Shown: piece after piece, positions 1 through 6,799 of the stretch | Layout of the letters: every line of letters starts with the position of its first letter | Numbering within the stretch: the first letter of the stretch is position 1 | Assembly: GCA_030704425.1 (NCBI GenBank) | Contig: JAPDHM010000001.1 | Location: 558,001-622,000 of the forward strand | Source: Rhodobacteraceae bacterium IMCC1909 | Lineage (GTDB): Bacteria > Pseudomonadota > Alphaproteobacteria > Rhodobacterales > Rhodobacteraceae | Direction: 5' to 3' | DNA: 64,000 bases | The notes under the pieces: model-generated | The model's input: only the letters and a program-made list of their open reading frames with translations | Database searches by the model: none | Told to the model about the DNA's origin: nothing | Position numbers and translations under genes: made by a program

Positions 1-1
1 T

Positions 2-2020
2 GCGGAATTGGCGGGGCTGAAAAGCAATTTCACTATTCTGGACAGCGACGATCAGTTGCGTTTGATGAAGCAATTGATTGCAGCCGCACAGATTGACGAC
101 AAACGTTGGCCTGCACGGCAATTGGCGAGCATAATTGACGGCTGGAAAAACCGCGCTTGGACGCCAGGGCAAGTTCCAGCCTCCGAGGCCGGCGCTTATG
201 ACCACAAGGGCGTCGAGCTCTACGGGCAATATCAAAGGCGGCTGCGCGATTTAAATGCCGCAGATTTTGGCGACTTGCTGTTGCATGTGGTGACAATTTT
301 TCAAGAAAACAGCGAAATATTGGCCCAGTATCAGAGGTTTTTTCGCTATATTTTGGTGGACGAATACCAAGACACCAATGTGGCGCAATATTTGTGGCTC
401 AGGCTTTTAGCGCAGGCGCATCAAAATATTTGCTGCGTCGGCGATGACGATCAGTCTATTTACGGCTGGCGCGGCGCGGAAGTCGGGAATATTTTGCGAT
501 TTGAGACAGATTTTCCCGGAGCGCATGTGGTGCGTTTGGAGCAGAACTACCGCTCCACTCCGCATATTCTTGCCGCCGCCAGCGCGGTGATTGATGGCAA
601 TAAAGGCCGCTTGGGCAAGACGCTTTGGACTGAAAAGGAAGAGGGTGAAAAGCTGCGTCTCATTGGGCATTGGGATGGCGAGGAAGAGGCACGCTGGATC
701 GGCGAGGAGATTGAAGCGGCGCAGCGCGGCACGCGCGGGCAAGCGCCCTGTGATCTCGATAATATGGCGATTTTGGTGCGCGCCTCTCATCAAATGCGCG
801 CCTTCGAGGACCGATTTCTGACCATTGGTCTGCTCTATCGCGTCATTGGCGGGCCTAGGTTTTATGAGCGGATGGAAATTCGAGATGCCATGGCTTATTT
901 TCGTCTGGCGGTCAGCACCGATGACGACTTGGCCTTTGAGCGTGTTGTCAATACGCCCAAGCGCGGGCTAGGGGACAAAGCGCAGCAGAAAATTCAAACT
1001 GCCGCGCGCAGCAACGGCGTGTCTTTGGTGGAGGGTGCGCGCATTTTGCTGGCGGCGAAAGATTTGGGCGGCAAGGGTGCCGTGGAATTGGCGCGTCTGA
1101 TCGATGGCATTGACCGCTGGCACGCGCAGATCCGCCAGCAGGCCGACACCCATGTAGAGTTGGCGGAAATAATCCTCGATGAAAGTGGCTACACCACCCA
1201 TTGGCAAAATGACAAAACGCCAGAGGCGCCTGGACGCTTGGAAAATCTCAAAGAGCTGGTGAAGGCCCTGGAAGGGTTTGAAAACCTGCAAGGGTTTTTG
1301 GAGCATGTCAGTTTGATTATGGACAATGAACAGCAATCGGATGGGGCGAAGGTCTCGATCATGACGCTGCATGCGGCCAAGGGCCTCGAATTCCCGATGG
1401 TGTTTTTGCCGGGTTGGGAGGATGGTCTCTTTCCCTCGCAGCGCTCGATGGACGAAAGCGGTCTCAAAGGTTTGGAGGAAGAGAGGCGCTTGGCCTATGT
1501 GGGCATCACCCGCGCAGAAGAAATTTGCACGATTTCTTTTGCGGCAAATCGCCGGGTCTATGGGCAATGGCAATCGGCCTTGCCAAGCCGGTTCATCGAT
1601 GAGCTGCCGAGCGCGCATGTGGATGTGCTTACCCCGCCTGGGCTCTATGGTGGCAGCTTTGGAGCCGCCGGCATGGCGGCCAGCGCCAACCCTGCGGTGC
1701 AGGAGGCGGCGGGCAGCGGGATATTTGAAAGGGCCAGCAAAGCGGATGTGTACAATTCTCCCGGCTGGCGGCGCTTGCAAGAGCGCAGCAGTCAACGCGG
1801 AATGCGCCAACCGGCACAAGCCAGCCATATGACCATCAATATGACAGCAGTTTCGGCCTTTTGTGTGGGCGATCGCGTGTTTCACCAAAAATTTGGCTAT
1901 GGCGAAGTGTTGACCATTGAGGGCGATAAGCTGGACATTGAATTTGACAAGGCGGGCTCAAAGAAGGTTGTGGCACAATATATCCAAAGTGCCGATACGG
2001 TTAACGACGCGCCTTTTTAG
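2..2020 (+). CDS. uvrD: ATP-dependent DNA helicase UvrD/PcrA (5' truncated by window)
   Basis: Superfamily 1A 3'-5' helicase of nucleotide excision and mismatch repair. The reading frame is open to the left edge, so the N-terminus with the Walker A motif is missing; about 672 residues are visible. Motif II (VDEYQDTN) lies near visible residue 120, motif III (GDDDQSIYGWRGA) near 145-157 and QNYRST near 180. The C-terminal helicase motifs TLHAAKGLEF and EERRLAYVGITRA follow, and the tail ends in the small UvrD/PcrA C-terminal domain (FGYGEV...DIEFD). A hairpin downstream may end the transcript. The family is certain; uvrD rather than pcrA naming is conventional for Gram-negatives. Confidence 0.95.
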   Translation, partial: AELAGLKSNFTILDSDDQLRLMKQLIAAAQIDDKRWPARQLASIIDGWKNRAWTPGQVPASEAGAYDHKGVELYGQYQRRLRDLNAADFGDLLLHVVTIFQENSEILAQYQRFFRYILVDEYQDTNVAQYLWLRLLAQAHQNICCVGDDDQSIYGWRGAEVGNILRFETDFPGAHVVRLEQNYRSTPHILAAASAVIDGNKGRLGKTLWTEKEEGEKLRLIGHWDGEEEARWIGEEIEAAQRGTRGQAPCDLDNMAILVRASHQMRAFEDRFLTIGLLYRVIGGPRFYERMEIRDAMAYFRLAVSTDDDLAFERVVNTPKRGLGDKAQQKIQTAARSNGVSLVEGARILLAAKDLGGKGAVELARLIDGIDRWHAQIRQQADTHVELAEIILDESGYTTHWQNDKTPEAPGRLENLKELVKALEGFENLQGFLEHVSLIMDNEQQSDGAKVSIMTLHAAKGLEFPMVFLPGWEDGLFPSQRSMDESGLKGLEEERRLAYVGITRAEEICTISFAANRRVYGQWQSALPSRFIDELPSAHVDVLTPPGLYGGSFGAAGMAASANPAVQEAAGSGIFERASKADVYNSPGWRRLQERSSQRGMRQPAQASHMTINMTAVSAFCVGDRVFHQKFGYGEVLTIEGDKLDIEFDKAGSKKVVAQYIQSADTVNDAPF

Positions 2021-2046
2021 GACTTTGAGTGATGGATTTTTCTTGA

Positions 2047-2068
2047 GTGGCGCGCTCGGATGCGCCAC
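2047..2068 (+). terminator. Hairpin after uvrD, possible terminator
   Basis: Arms GTGGCGC and GCGCCAC form a perfect 7-bp stem around an 8-nt loop, 27 nt after the uvrD stop. No T run follows on the plus strand (it continues AAAATCTG), so this is a weak candidate for intrinsic termination. Confidence 0.35.
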
Positions 2069-2104
2069 AAAATCTGCATATTCATATCATGAAGGCGCGC
2101 GGAA

Positions 2105-3397
2105 ATGATTCAAAATGAAGAGCCTGTAATTGCCAACTCCCTCTGGTCGGCCACTGCCAATCCTTCTGCGCCCTGTCCAGAGCTGCAGGCCGATGTCTCG
2201 GCGGACGTGGCGATTGTGGGGGCAGGGTTTACGGGCCTCTCGGCGGCGTTGCACCTGGCACAAATGGGCCGGTCTGTTGCGGTTTTGGAGGCGCAAACGC
2301 CGGGATGGGGCGCGTCAGGGCGCAACGGTGGGCAGGTCAATCCAGGATTAATCGAGGCGCCAAATGACGCCATAGCGCGCTTTGGACCCGAGATGGGCCA
2401 GCGGATGATCTGGCTTTCTGGTCAGGCCGGGCAGCTGGTGTTTGATTTGATTGCCGCGCATCACATTCAATGCGATGCGCGCCCAGTTGGTTGGCTGCGC
2501 GCGGCTCATAATTCTACGGGTATGCAGTCCTTGGTGCACAAAGCGGAACAATGGACCCAGCATGGGGTAGATCTCAAGCTATTGTCGCGCGCAGATGTGG
2601 TGCAGGCCATCGGCACAAATGCCTATATCGGCGGGTTGATCGATCCTCGCGGCGGCAATTTGCATCCTCTCAACTACGCTTTGGGCCTATGTGATGCGGC
2701 GCGCGCGGCGGGCGTGCGGATCTATGGGCAGTCTAAGGTTGAAAAATTGGAGCGCTGCGGCCCCGAGCATCTGCTGGTCACCAAACGGGGGCAGCTGCGC
2801 GCCGGTCGGGTGCTGTTGTGTACCAACGGCTATAGCGGTCCTTTGCATAGGGGGCTGCAACGGTCCGTAGTGCCGATCCGCTCTGTGCAAGTGGCGACAG
2901 AGCCGCTATCAGACGAATTGCGCAGCCATATTTTGCCGGGGCTTCATGCTCCCTCTGACACCCGCCGGCTGCTCTCCTACTTTCGGATGGATGCGGCGGG
3001 GCGTTTTGTTATGGGCGCGCGGGGTGGCTATTCAGTTCAGGCCACGCGGGCCCGTCTCGCCCAAGCCCGCGACTGGTCCATCAAGCTCTTTCCCCAATTG
3101 GCGCAGGTGCGTTGGGAGTTTGAGTGGGGTGGTTACATCGCCGCCACTGCCGATCACTATCCGCATTTACATGATTTCGGAAATGGCATGGCGGCTGGGC
3201 TTGGCTATAACGGGCGCGGGGTAGCGATGGCCACTGCTATGGGAAAGGTTTTGGCGGACTGGGCCTTGGGCACGCCTCATGCGGATCTGGATTTTCCGGT
3301 GACCCCTCTGCGAAAAATTCCATTTCACCCGTTCTATCCCTTGGGAGTCGAGGCGAGGGTCACCTATTACAAGCTTTTGGACAGGTTAGGGCTTTAG
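2105..3397 (+). CDS. FAD-dependent oxidoreductase (DAO family, PuuB/OrdL-like)
   Basis: A 430-residue protein of the glycine/D-amino-acid oxidase family. The dinucleotide-binding motif VAIVGAGFTGLSAAL sits at about residues 34-48, followed by LEAQTPGWGASGRNGGQVNPG, which is typical of gamma-glutamylputrescine oxidase-like members. The C-terminal part carries WGGYIAATADHYPHL and a Gly-rich stretch (GLGYNGRGVAMA) that closes the FAD site. It probably oxidises a secondary amine or gamma-glutamyl-polyamine using FAD and O2; the substrate cannot be read from sequence. The ATG at 2105 has GAAGG about 9 nt upstream. It is convergent with lysE, with only a 19-nt gap. Confidence 0.85.
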   Translation: MIQNEEPVIANSLWSATANPSAPCPELQADVSADVAIVGAGFTGLSAALHLAQMGRSVAVLEAQTPGWGASGRNGGQVNPGLIEAPNDAIARFGPEMGQRMIWLSGQAGQLVFDLIAAHHIQCDARPVGWLRAAHNSTGMQSLVHKAEQWTQHGVDLKLLSRADVVQAIGTNAYIGGLIDPRGGNLHPLNYALGLCDAARAAGVRIYGQSKVEKLERCGPEHLLVTKRGQLRAGRVLLCTNGYSGPLHRGLQRSVVPIRSVQVATEPLSDELRSHILPGLHAPSDTRRLLSYFRMDAAGRFVMGARGGYSVQATRARLAQARDWSIKLFPQLAQVRWEFEWGGYIAATADHYPHLHDFGNGMAAGLGYNGRGVAMATAMGKVLADWALGTPHADLDFPVTPLRKIPFHPFYPLGVEARVTYYKLLDRLGL

Positions 3398-3416
3398 CGG
3401 GTTTATTGTGAATATC

Positions 3417-4019
3417 TCAGTTGAAAGCTGCAATCGGCGCCAGGGACAAAATCAAAAGCCCTGCCATGGTCCAATTAAAGCCGCGCAGCCGGGCGGGTGT
3501 TGTCAAAAATCGCCGCATTTTCACACCAAGCATCAACCAGACGCTGATACAAGGTAGATTAATCGCGCCAAAAATCGTGGCAACGACGATCACCTCTTTA
3601 TAGGTCACCGGCTGGGGCGCATAAACCGTCACCGCGGCCAAGGCCATGGTCCAAGCCTTGGGATTTACCCATTGAAACGCAGCGGCTTGCCAGAAGGTAA
3701 TAGGCTTGCCCGTGGGTTCAGGGCTGTCCAGGTTTGTGCGGGCAGTTGCTGTTTTATAGGCCAAATAAATTAAATAGATAACTGACACAACGCCGAGCAG
3801 TTGATGGGCCAAAGGGTAGATTTGAAAGAGCTGCGCCACACCCAATCCGATGGCGACAATCATAAAGGTAAATCCCAAAACAATCCCGGAGGCATGGGGC
3901 GCTGCACGCCGCGCGCCAAAATTGGCTCCAGTGGCCATAAGCATCAAATTGTTGGGCCCGGGCGTGATCGAGGAAACAAAACAAAAGAGCACGAGACCGG
4001 TCAGCAGCGAATATGTCAT
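3417..4019 (-). CDS. LysE/RhtB family amino-acid exporter
   Basis: A 200-residue inner-membrane protein with about six hydrophobic segments and the N-terminal LysE signature TPGPNNLMLMATGANFGARRA at about residues 19-39. Members export basic amino acids, homoserine, threonine or related metabolites by proton antiport. The length is normal for the family. The substrate is unknown; the adjacent amine oxidase gives only weak context. Transcription runs away from the DUF1127/sRNA unit, whose terminator lies just upstream. Confidence 0.9.
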   Translation of the reverse strand: MTYSLLTGLVLFCFVSSITPGPNNLMLMATGANFGARRAAPHASGIVLGFTFMIVAIGLGVAQLFQIYPLAHQLLGVVSVIYLIYLAYKTATARTNLDSPEPTGKPITFWQAAAFQWVNPKAWTMALAAVTVYAPQPVTYKEVIVVATIFGAINLPCISVWLMLGVKMRRFLTTPARLRGFNWTMAGLLILSLAPIAAFN

Positions 4020-4078
4020 GGCTCACAGATGTCACCGCTGCCCGCAAAGTTCAATGACCCTTCCAGCCGAATCTTGCC

Positions 4079-4148
4079 AAAAAAAAACGGCGACATCCGG
4101 GAGGAGGATACCGCCGATTTTTACAGGCTTCAGGGAGGAGAAAGCCTA
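4079..4148 (-). ncRNA. Cuckoo/CcsR-like small RNA with two anti-SD loops and terminator
   Basis: Read on the minus strand this is two consecutive hairpins and a U run. Hairpin one has arms AGGCTT/AAGCCT (4142-4147 and 4125-4130) with CTCCTCCC in its loop (4133-4140). Hairpin two has arms CGGCG/CGCCG plus an inner ATCC/GGAT helix (4088-4116) and exposes an exact CCTCCTCCC (4099-4107), followed by nine T. Known: in Rhodobacter sphaeroides the CcsR RNAs have this two-hairpin, CUCCUCCC-loop design and lie downstream of a DUF1127 gene (CcaF1). Here the RNA is likewise directly downstream of a DUF1127 gene. Inferred: it is processed from the DUF1127 mRNA 3' region, and hairpin two is also the terminator. 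Confidence 0.82.
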
Positions 4149-4153
4149 TGGTT

Positions 4154-4182
4154 CAGATCCAAGGCCGTGGGCGGTGGATCTG
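4154..4182 (-). other. Stem-loop between DUF1127 stop and the sRNA
   Basis: Perfect 8-bp inverted repeat CAGATCCA/TGGATCTG around a 13-nt loop, with no T run on the minus strand. It may be a processing signal or an additional stem-loop of the DUF1127-sRNA transcript rather than a terminator. Confidence 0.5.
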
Positions 4183-4199
4183 TAAAACTTAATTCTGGT

Positions 4200-4415
4200 T
4201 TATTTGCCGAATGCGGCCTCGTGAGCGATGCCCTTGATCGCGGACCGATGAATGCCAAGATCGGCCAGCTCGCGGCCTGTTAAGGATTGCAATTCGGTGA
4301 TTGTTTTGCGGTACAGGGCGCGTTTGGCCATTTGCTCACGCAAAGCGGTCCAGCGCGCTGTGAGTGCAGCACCGAATGAAGGGGCGGTTACATTGAAATC
4401 TGTTACTGTTGTCAT
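4200..4415 (-). CDS. DUF1127 domain small protein (CcaF1-like)
   Basis: A 71-residue protein. The C-terminal half (RALYRKTITELQSLTGRELA then DLGIHRSAIKGIAHEAAFGK) is the DUF1127 motif, an Arg-rich helix-turn-helix-like segment. In R. sphaeroides a protein of this class (CcaF1) is reported to bind RNA and act in sRNA maturation and RNA turnover; its gene precedes the CcsR RNAs, exactly as here. The ATG at 4415 is preferred over the longer open frame because AGAGGAT lies just upstream and the family starts here. A heat-shock-sigma-like promoter lies about 40 nt further upstream. Confidence 0.88.
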   Translation of the reverse strand: MTTVTDFNVTAPSFGAALTARWTALREQMAKRALYRKTITELQSLTGRELADLGIHRSAIKGIAHEAAFGK

Positions 4416-4455
4416 CGTTCTATCCTCTGTATCAACCGGACTGTTGTTACGCTCT

Positions 4456-4483
4456 ATGTGGAGCGCGGGGTGATATTTCGCAA
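4456..4483 (-). promoter_or_regulatory. RpoH-type promoter candidate for DUF1127-sRNA unit
   Basis: On the minus strand TTGCGA (4478-4483) is separated by 16 nt from CCACAT (4456-4461), resembling the TTG-N-CCAT layout of alphaproteobacterial heat-shock sigma promoters. A start near 4450 would give a leader of about 35 nt. Known: the R. sphaeroides CcaF1/CcsR operon is driven by RpoHI/RpoHII. Assignment is by eye only. Confidence 0.4.
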
Positions 4484-4602
4484 CGCATGTTTGGGAATTG
4501 CCGCTATGCAGCATTTGCATGGCTCCGTCCGCGCACCGGCCCTGGGCTTGCATCAAGCGAGTTGCGGGGGCATAGCTGCGCAGAGATTTGAGGAGAGCTT
4601 GC

Positions 4603-5667
4603 ATGCCAATCGACCGTTCTGATATTTTGGCCGCTTTGGCCCGTCTGCAATTGCCGGATGGGGGAGACCTGGTGAGCCGTGACTTCATTCGCGCCGTTGT
4701 GGTGGAGGGTGAGGCGGTGCGCTTCGTTATTGAAGCGCCAACGCCCGAGATTGCCCATAAGCTGGCCGACATTCGCGCCGCAGCAGAGCAAATTGTGATG
4801 CAACTTGACGGTGTGTCCAGCGTGACCGCAGTGGTGACCGCGCATGAGCAAAAAGCTGTGCCGCCGAACTTGAAAGTGGGTGGTCATCCCAAACCGCAAG
4901 ATGGGCCGCTCAAAGTGCCGGGTGTGAACCGAGTTGTCGCGATTGCCTCGGGCAAGGGCGGGGTTGGCAAATCGACGGTGTCTTCCAATTTGGCAGTGGC
5001 CCTGGCCAAGCAAGGCCGACGGGTCGGGTTGCTTGATGCGGATATATATGGTCCGAGCCAGCCGCGTATGATGGGCGTGAGCAAGCGCCCAGCCAGTCCC
5101 GATGGGAAGGTGATCATTCCGCTACAGGCCCATGGCGTTACGATGATGTCTATTGGTCTGATGGTTGATCCGAACAAGGCCGTGGTCTGGCGCGGCCCGA
5201 TGTTGATGGGCGCATTGCAGCAGATGCTCAATCAGGTGCAATGGGGGGAGTTGGATGTCTTGATCATCGATTTGCCGCCCGGCACCGGTGATGTTCAGCT
5301 GACACTTTGCCAGAAAACGGAATTGACCGGCGCAATCGTGGTCTCGACCCCGCAGGATGTAGCGCTTTTGGATGCGCGCAAGGCTTTGGATATGTTTGCC
5401 ATGCTGCACACGCCCATTTTGGGCATGATTGAGAATATGAGCCAATATATTTGCCCAAATTGCGGCCATGAAGCCCATATATTCGGGCATGGGGGCGTGG
5501 AGCTGGAGGCGCAGAAGTTGGGTCTGCCGTTCTTGGGCTCTTTGCCTTTGGATTTGGGCGTGCGCCTGGCCGGCGACAGCGGCACCCCAGCTGCGGCGGG
5601 CGATGGGCCGATGGCACAGGCATATGCGGAGCTGGCGCGCGGGTTGATTGCTTCGGACATCGCCTAA
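4603..5667 (+). CDS. mrp: Mrp/NBP35-family iron-sulfur cluster carrier ATPase
   Basis: A 354-residue cytoplasmic P-loop ATPase that carries and delivers Fe-S clusters. It has an N-terminal MIP18/DUF59 domain (about residues 1-85), then a deviant Walker A ASGKGGVGKST near 115-125, DADIYGPSQPRM, and the cluster-ligating CPNCG near 284-288. The ATG at 4603 is chosen because AGGAG sits at 4591-4595 with 7-nt spacing; the upstream in-frame TTG would overlap this site. It is divergent from the DUF1127 gene and followed by the gene-poor dcw leader. Confidence 0.95.
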   Translation: MPIDRSDILAALARLQLPDGGDLVSRDFIRAVVVEGEAVRFVIEAPTPEIAHKLADIRAAAEQIVMQLDGVSSVTAVVTAHEQKAVPPNLKVGGHPKPQDGPLKVPGVNRVVAIASGKGGVGKSTVSSNLAVALAKQGRRVGLLDADIYGPSQPRMMGVSKRPASPDGKVIIPLQAHGVTMMSIGLMVDPNKAVVWRGPMLMGALQQMLNQVQWGELDVLIIDLPPGTGDVQLTLCQKTELTGAIVVSTPQDVALLDARKALDMFAMLHTPILGMIENMSQYICPNCGHEAHIFGHGGVELEAQKLGLPFLGSLPLDLGVRLAGDSGTPAAAGDGPMAQAYAELARGLIASDIA

Positions 5668-6010
5668 CGCGCTGGCAGGGCAGTCTGTGTACAATGGTTT
5701 TGGGATATATCGGCCTATCGCTCCATTTTGGGAAAACATGGGACGCATTTAATATCGTCATAGTTCGGAGATAGCTGCTTGGTGATTCAGTGATTAAATA
5801 CTAGAGATTTACGCATTTTGGATTGCAAAATGACGTGATTTCCCAAAATATTCTTAAAAAAACAAAAAAATTAGGAAATTATGGCCCGTTGGAAGTTTCA
5901 CTACATTTTGTGTTCTACTGAAAGGAGCTACGCTTTATGTGGTGTAGTTTTGCTCGAATCATAGAGGTTTCCCTTGGAATTAAAGCGAATTTTTGGGCAG
6001 CTGCAAAAAT
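5668..6010 (+). other. Gene-poor AT-rich stretch upstream of the dcw leader
   Basis: No convincing gene. The stretch is AT-rich (runs of A at 5855-5875) and holds two overlapping mini-ORFs (starts at 5881 and 5937). It also has a 26-nt patch at 5881-5906 matching the N-terminal coding region of the broken GT25 gene near 17532-17571. The dcw promoter probably lies in its last 60 nt, but no clear -35/-10 pair can be named. Confidence 0.5.
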
Positions 6011-6020
6011 TTCCTATTGA
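5937..6020 (+). CDS. Candidate 27-codon small ORF before the mraZ leader
   Basis: ATG at 5937 with AAAGGAG at 5921-5927 (9-nt spacing) opens a 27-residue frame, MWCSFARIIEVS... to TGA at 6018. The ribosome-binding site is better than that of many real genes here, but the peptide is too short to judge, resembles nothing I recognise, and ends inside the MraZ-box repeats. Confidence 0.2.
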   Translation: MWCSFARIIEVSLGIKANFWAAAKISY

Positions 6021-6040
6021 TTACCATGAATTCCCATGTA
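6011..6040 (-). promoter_or_regulatory. MraZ-box-like 10-bp direct repeats
   Basis: Three direct repeats with an exact 10-bp period: TTCCTAT (6011), TTACCAT (6021), TTCCCAT (6031). On the complementary strand they read TGGGA, TGGTA, TAGGA, each separated by 5 nt. MraZ of E. coli binds TGGGN repeats spaced this way upstream of mraZ. Sites one and two of the plus-strand order deviate by one base. Inferred role: autoregulation of the dcw operon by MraZ, at or near the transcription start. Confidence 0.55.
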
Positions 6041-6250
6041 AGTAATTGTTTACGGAAGCGGTCAAAGATCAAAGCCCCAACTCAAGAAGGGCAAAGGCGA
6101 GCGCAGGTTGCATACAGGCACCCATTTCCAAACGAAGAGATCCGGCGCGTTAGCGAGCAGACATCCCCCCAGGTGGCACGCGCAGCTGGACACCCCGTAA
6201 GGGAAACGTCGGCGGATTGAACAACAGCAGCAGTTCAATCCGCCGTTTTT
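6026..6250 (+). ncRNA. UpsM-like 5' leader RNA of the dcw cluster
   Basis: About 225 nt of non-coding sequence ends in a strong intrinsic terminator 43 nt before the mraZ start. Known: in R. sphaeroides and other Rhodobacteraceae the dcw operon has an unusually long 5' UTR (268 nt in R. sphaeroides) with an internal rho-independent terminator, giving the abundant sRNA UpsM. Counting 268 nt back from the mraZ GTG gives a start near 6026, just inside the MraZ-like boxes. The 5' end is therefore an estimate. A function in trans, or as an attenuator, is not visible from sequence. Confidence 0.65.
6210..6250 (+). terminator. Strong intrinsic terminator in the mraZ leader
   Basis: A 13-bp perfect stem, CGGCGGATTGAAC (6210-6222) pairing with GTTCAATCCGCCG (6233-6245), has a 10-nt loop and TTTTT directly after. 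It lies upstream of mraZ and far from the mrp stop, so it must attenuate the dcw transcript or end a leader RNA. A second small hairpin GGGGC-AGC-GCCCC (6257-6269) follows before the mraZ ribosome-binding site. Confidence 0.9.
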
Positions 6251-6293
6251 AGTTTCGGGGCAGCGCCCCATTTAATGAGTGAGGCAGGCCCAA

Positions 6294-6797
6294 GTGGCAC
6301 GCAGATTTAGAGGCGAAAGCCACCATAAGGTGGACAGTAAGGGCCGGGTGTCTATCCCAGCTCTTTTTCGCCGCGTGCTGGAGCAGGGTGATCCCAATTT
6401 TACCGAAGGGCTGAACCCTGAGTTGGTGATTGTCTATGGCGATCATCGCCGCAATTACCTTGAATGTTATACGATTTCAGCAATCGAAGAGGTGGATGCC
6501 AAGATCGACGCCTTGCCGCGTGGATCTATGGAACGTCGGATGTTGCAAAGGCTGTTTCATGGGCAATCTTTCCCAACGATCGTCGATGATACGGGGCGGC
6601 TGGTGCTTCCGGCGAAGCTGCGTCGGAAGATTGATCTGGATGCTGAGGCGTTTTTTATCGGCGCCGGTGACACGTTCCAGATCTGGAAGCCTGAAACCTA
6701 CGAATCAGAAGAATTGGCCAAAACTGAGGCTTGGCTGGATGATTTACCTGAGGATTTTGATCCGATGGCCTATTTGGACCAAGCGGGGCAGGATTAG
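6294..6797 (+). CDS. mraZ: Transcriptional regulator / division protein MraZ
   Basis: A 167-residue protein with two SpoVT/AbrB-like MraZ repeats ([17 protein letters not shown] near residue 10 and [18 protein letters not shown] near 100). MraZ forms ring-shaped oligomers on the nucleoid and represses the dcw operon through TGGGN repeats; such repeats occur in the leader. GTG at 6294 (start of ARRFRGES) is chosen because GAGG at 6281-6284 gives 9-nt spacing and orthologues start here; an in-frame GTG at 6279 would add five residues. It is the first gene of the dcw cluster, 2 nt before rsmH. Confidence 0.95.
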   Translation: MARRFRGESHHKVDSKGRVSIPALFRRVLEQGDPNFTEGLNPELVIVYGDHRRNYLECYTISAIEEVDAKIDALPRGSMERRMLQRLFHGQSFPTIVDDTGRLVLPAKLRRKIDLDAEAFFIGAGDTFQIWKPETYESEELAKTEAWLDDLPEDFDPMAYLDQAGQD

Positions 6798-6799
6798 AT

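Noticed and set aside
968-1888. 306-codon open frame on the minus strand inside uvrD
   Set aside because: Antisense shadow of the helicase gene; composition is His/Arg-rich with no domain pattern, and helicase motifs on the plus strand are unambiguous.
4416-4772. N-terminal extension of the DUF1127 frame to 190 codons
   Set aside because: It would run antisense into mrp; the internal ATG at 4415 has the ribosome site and family start.
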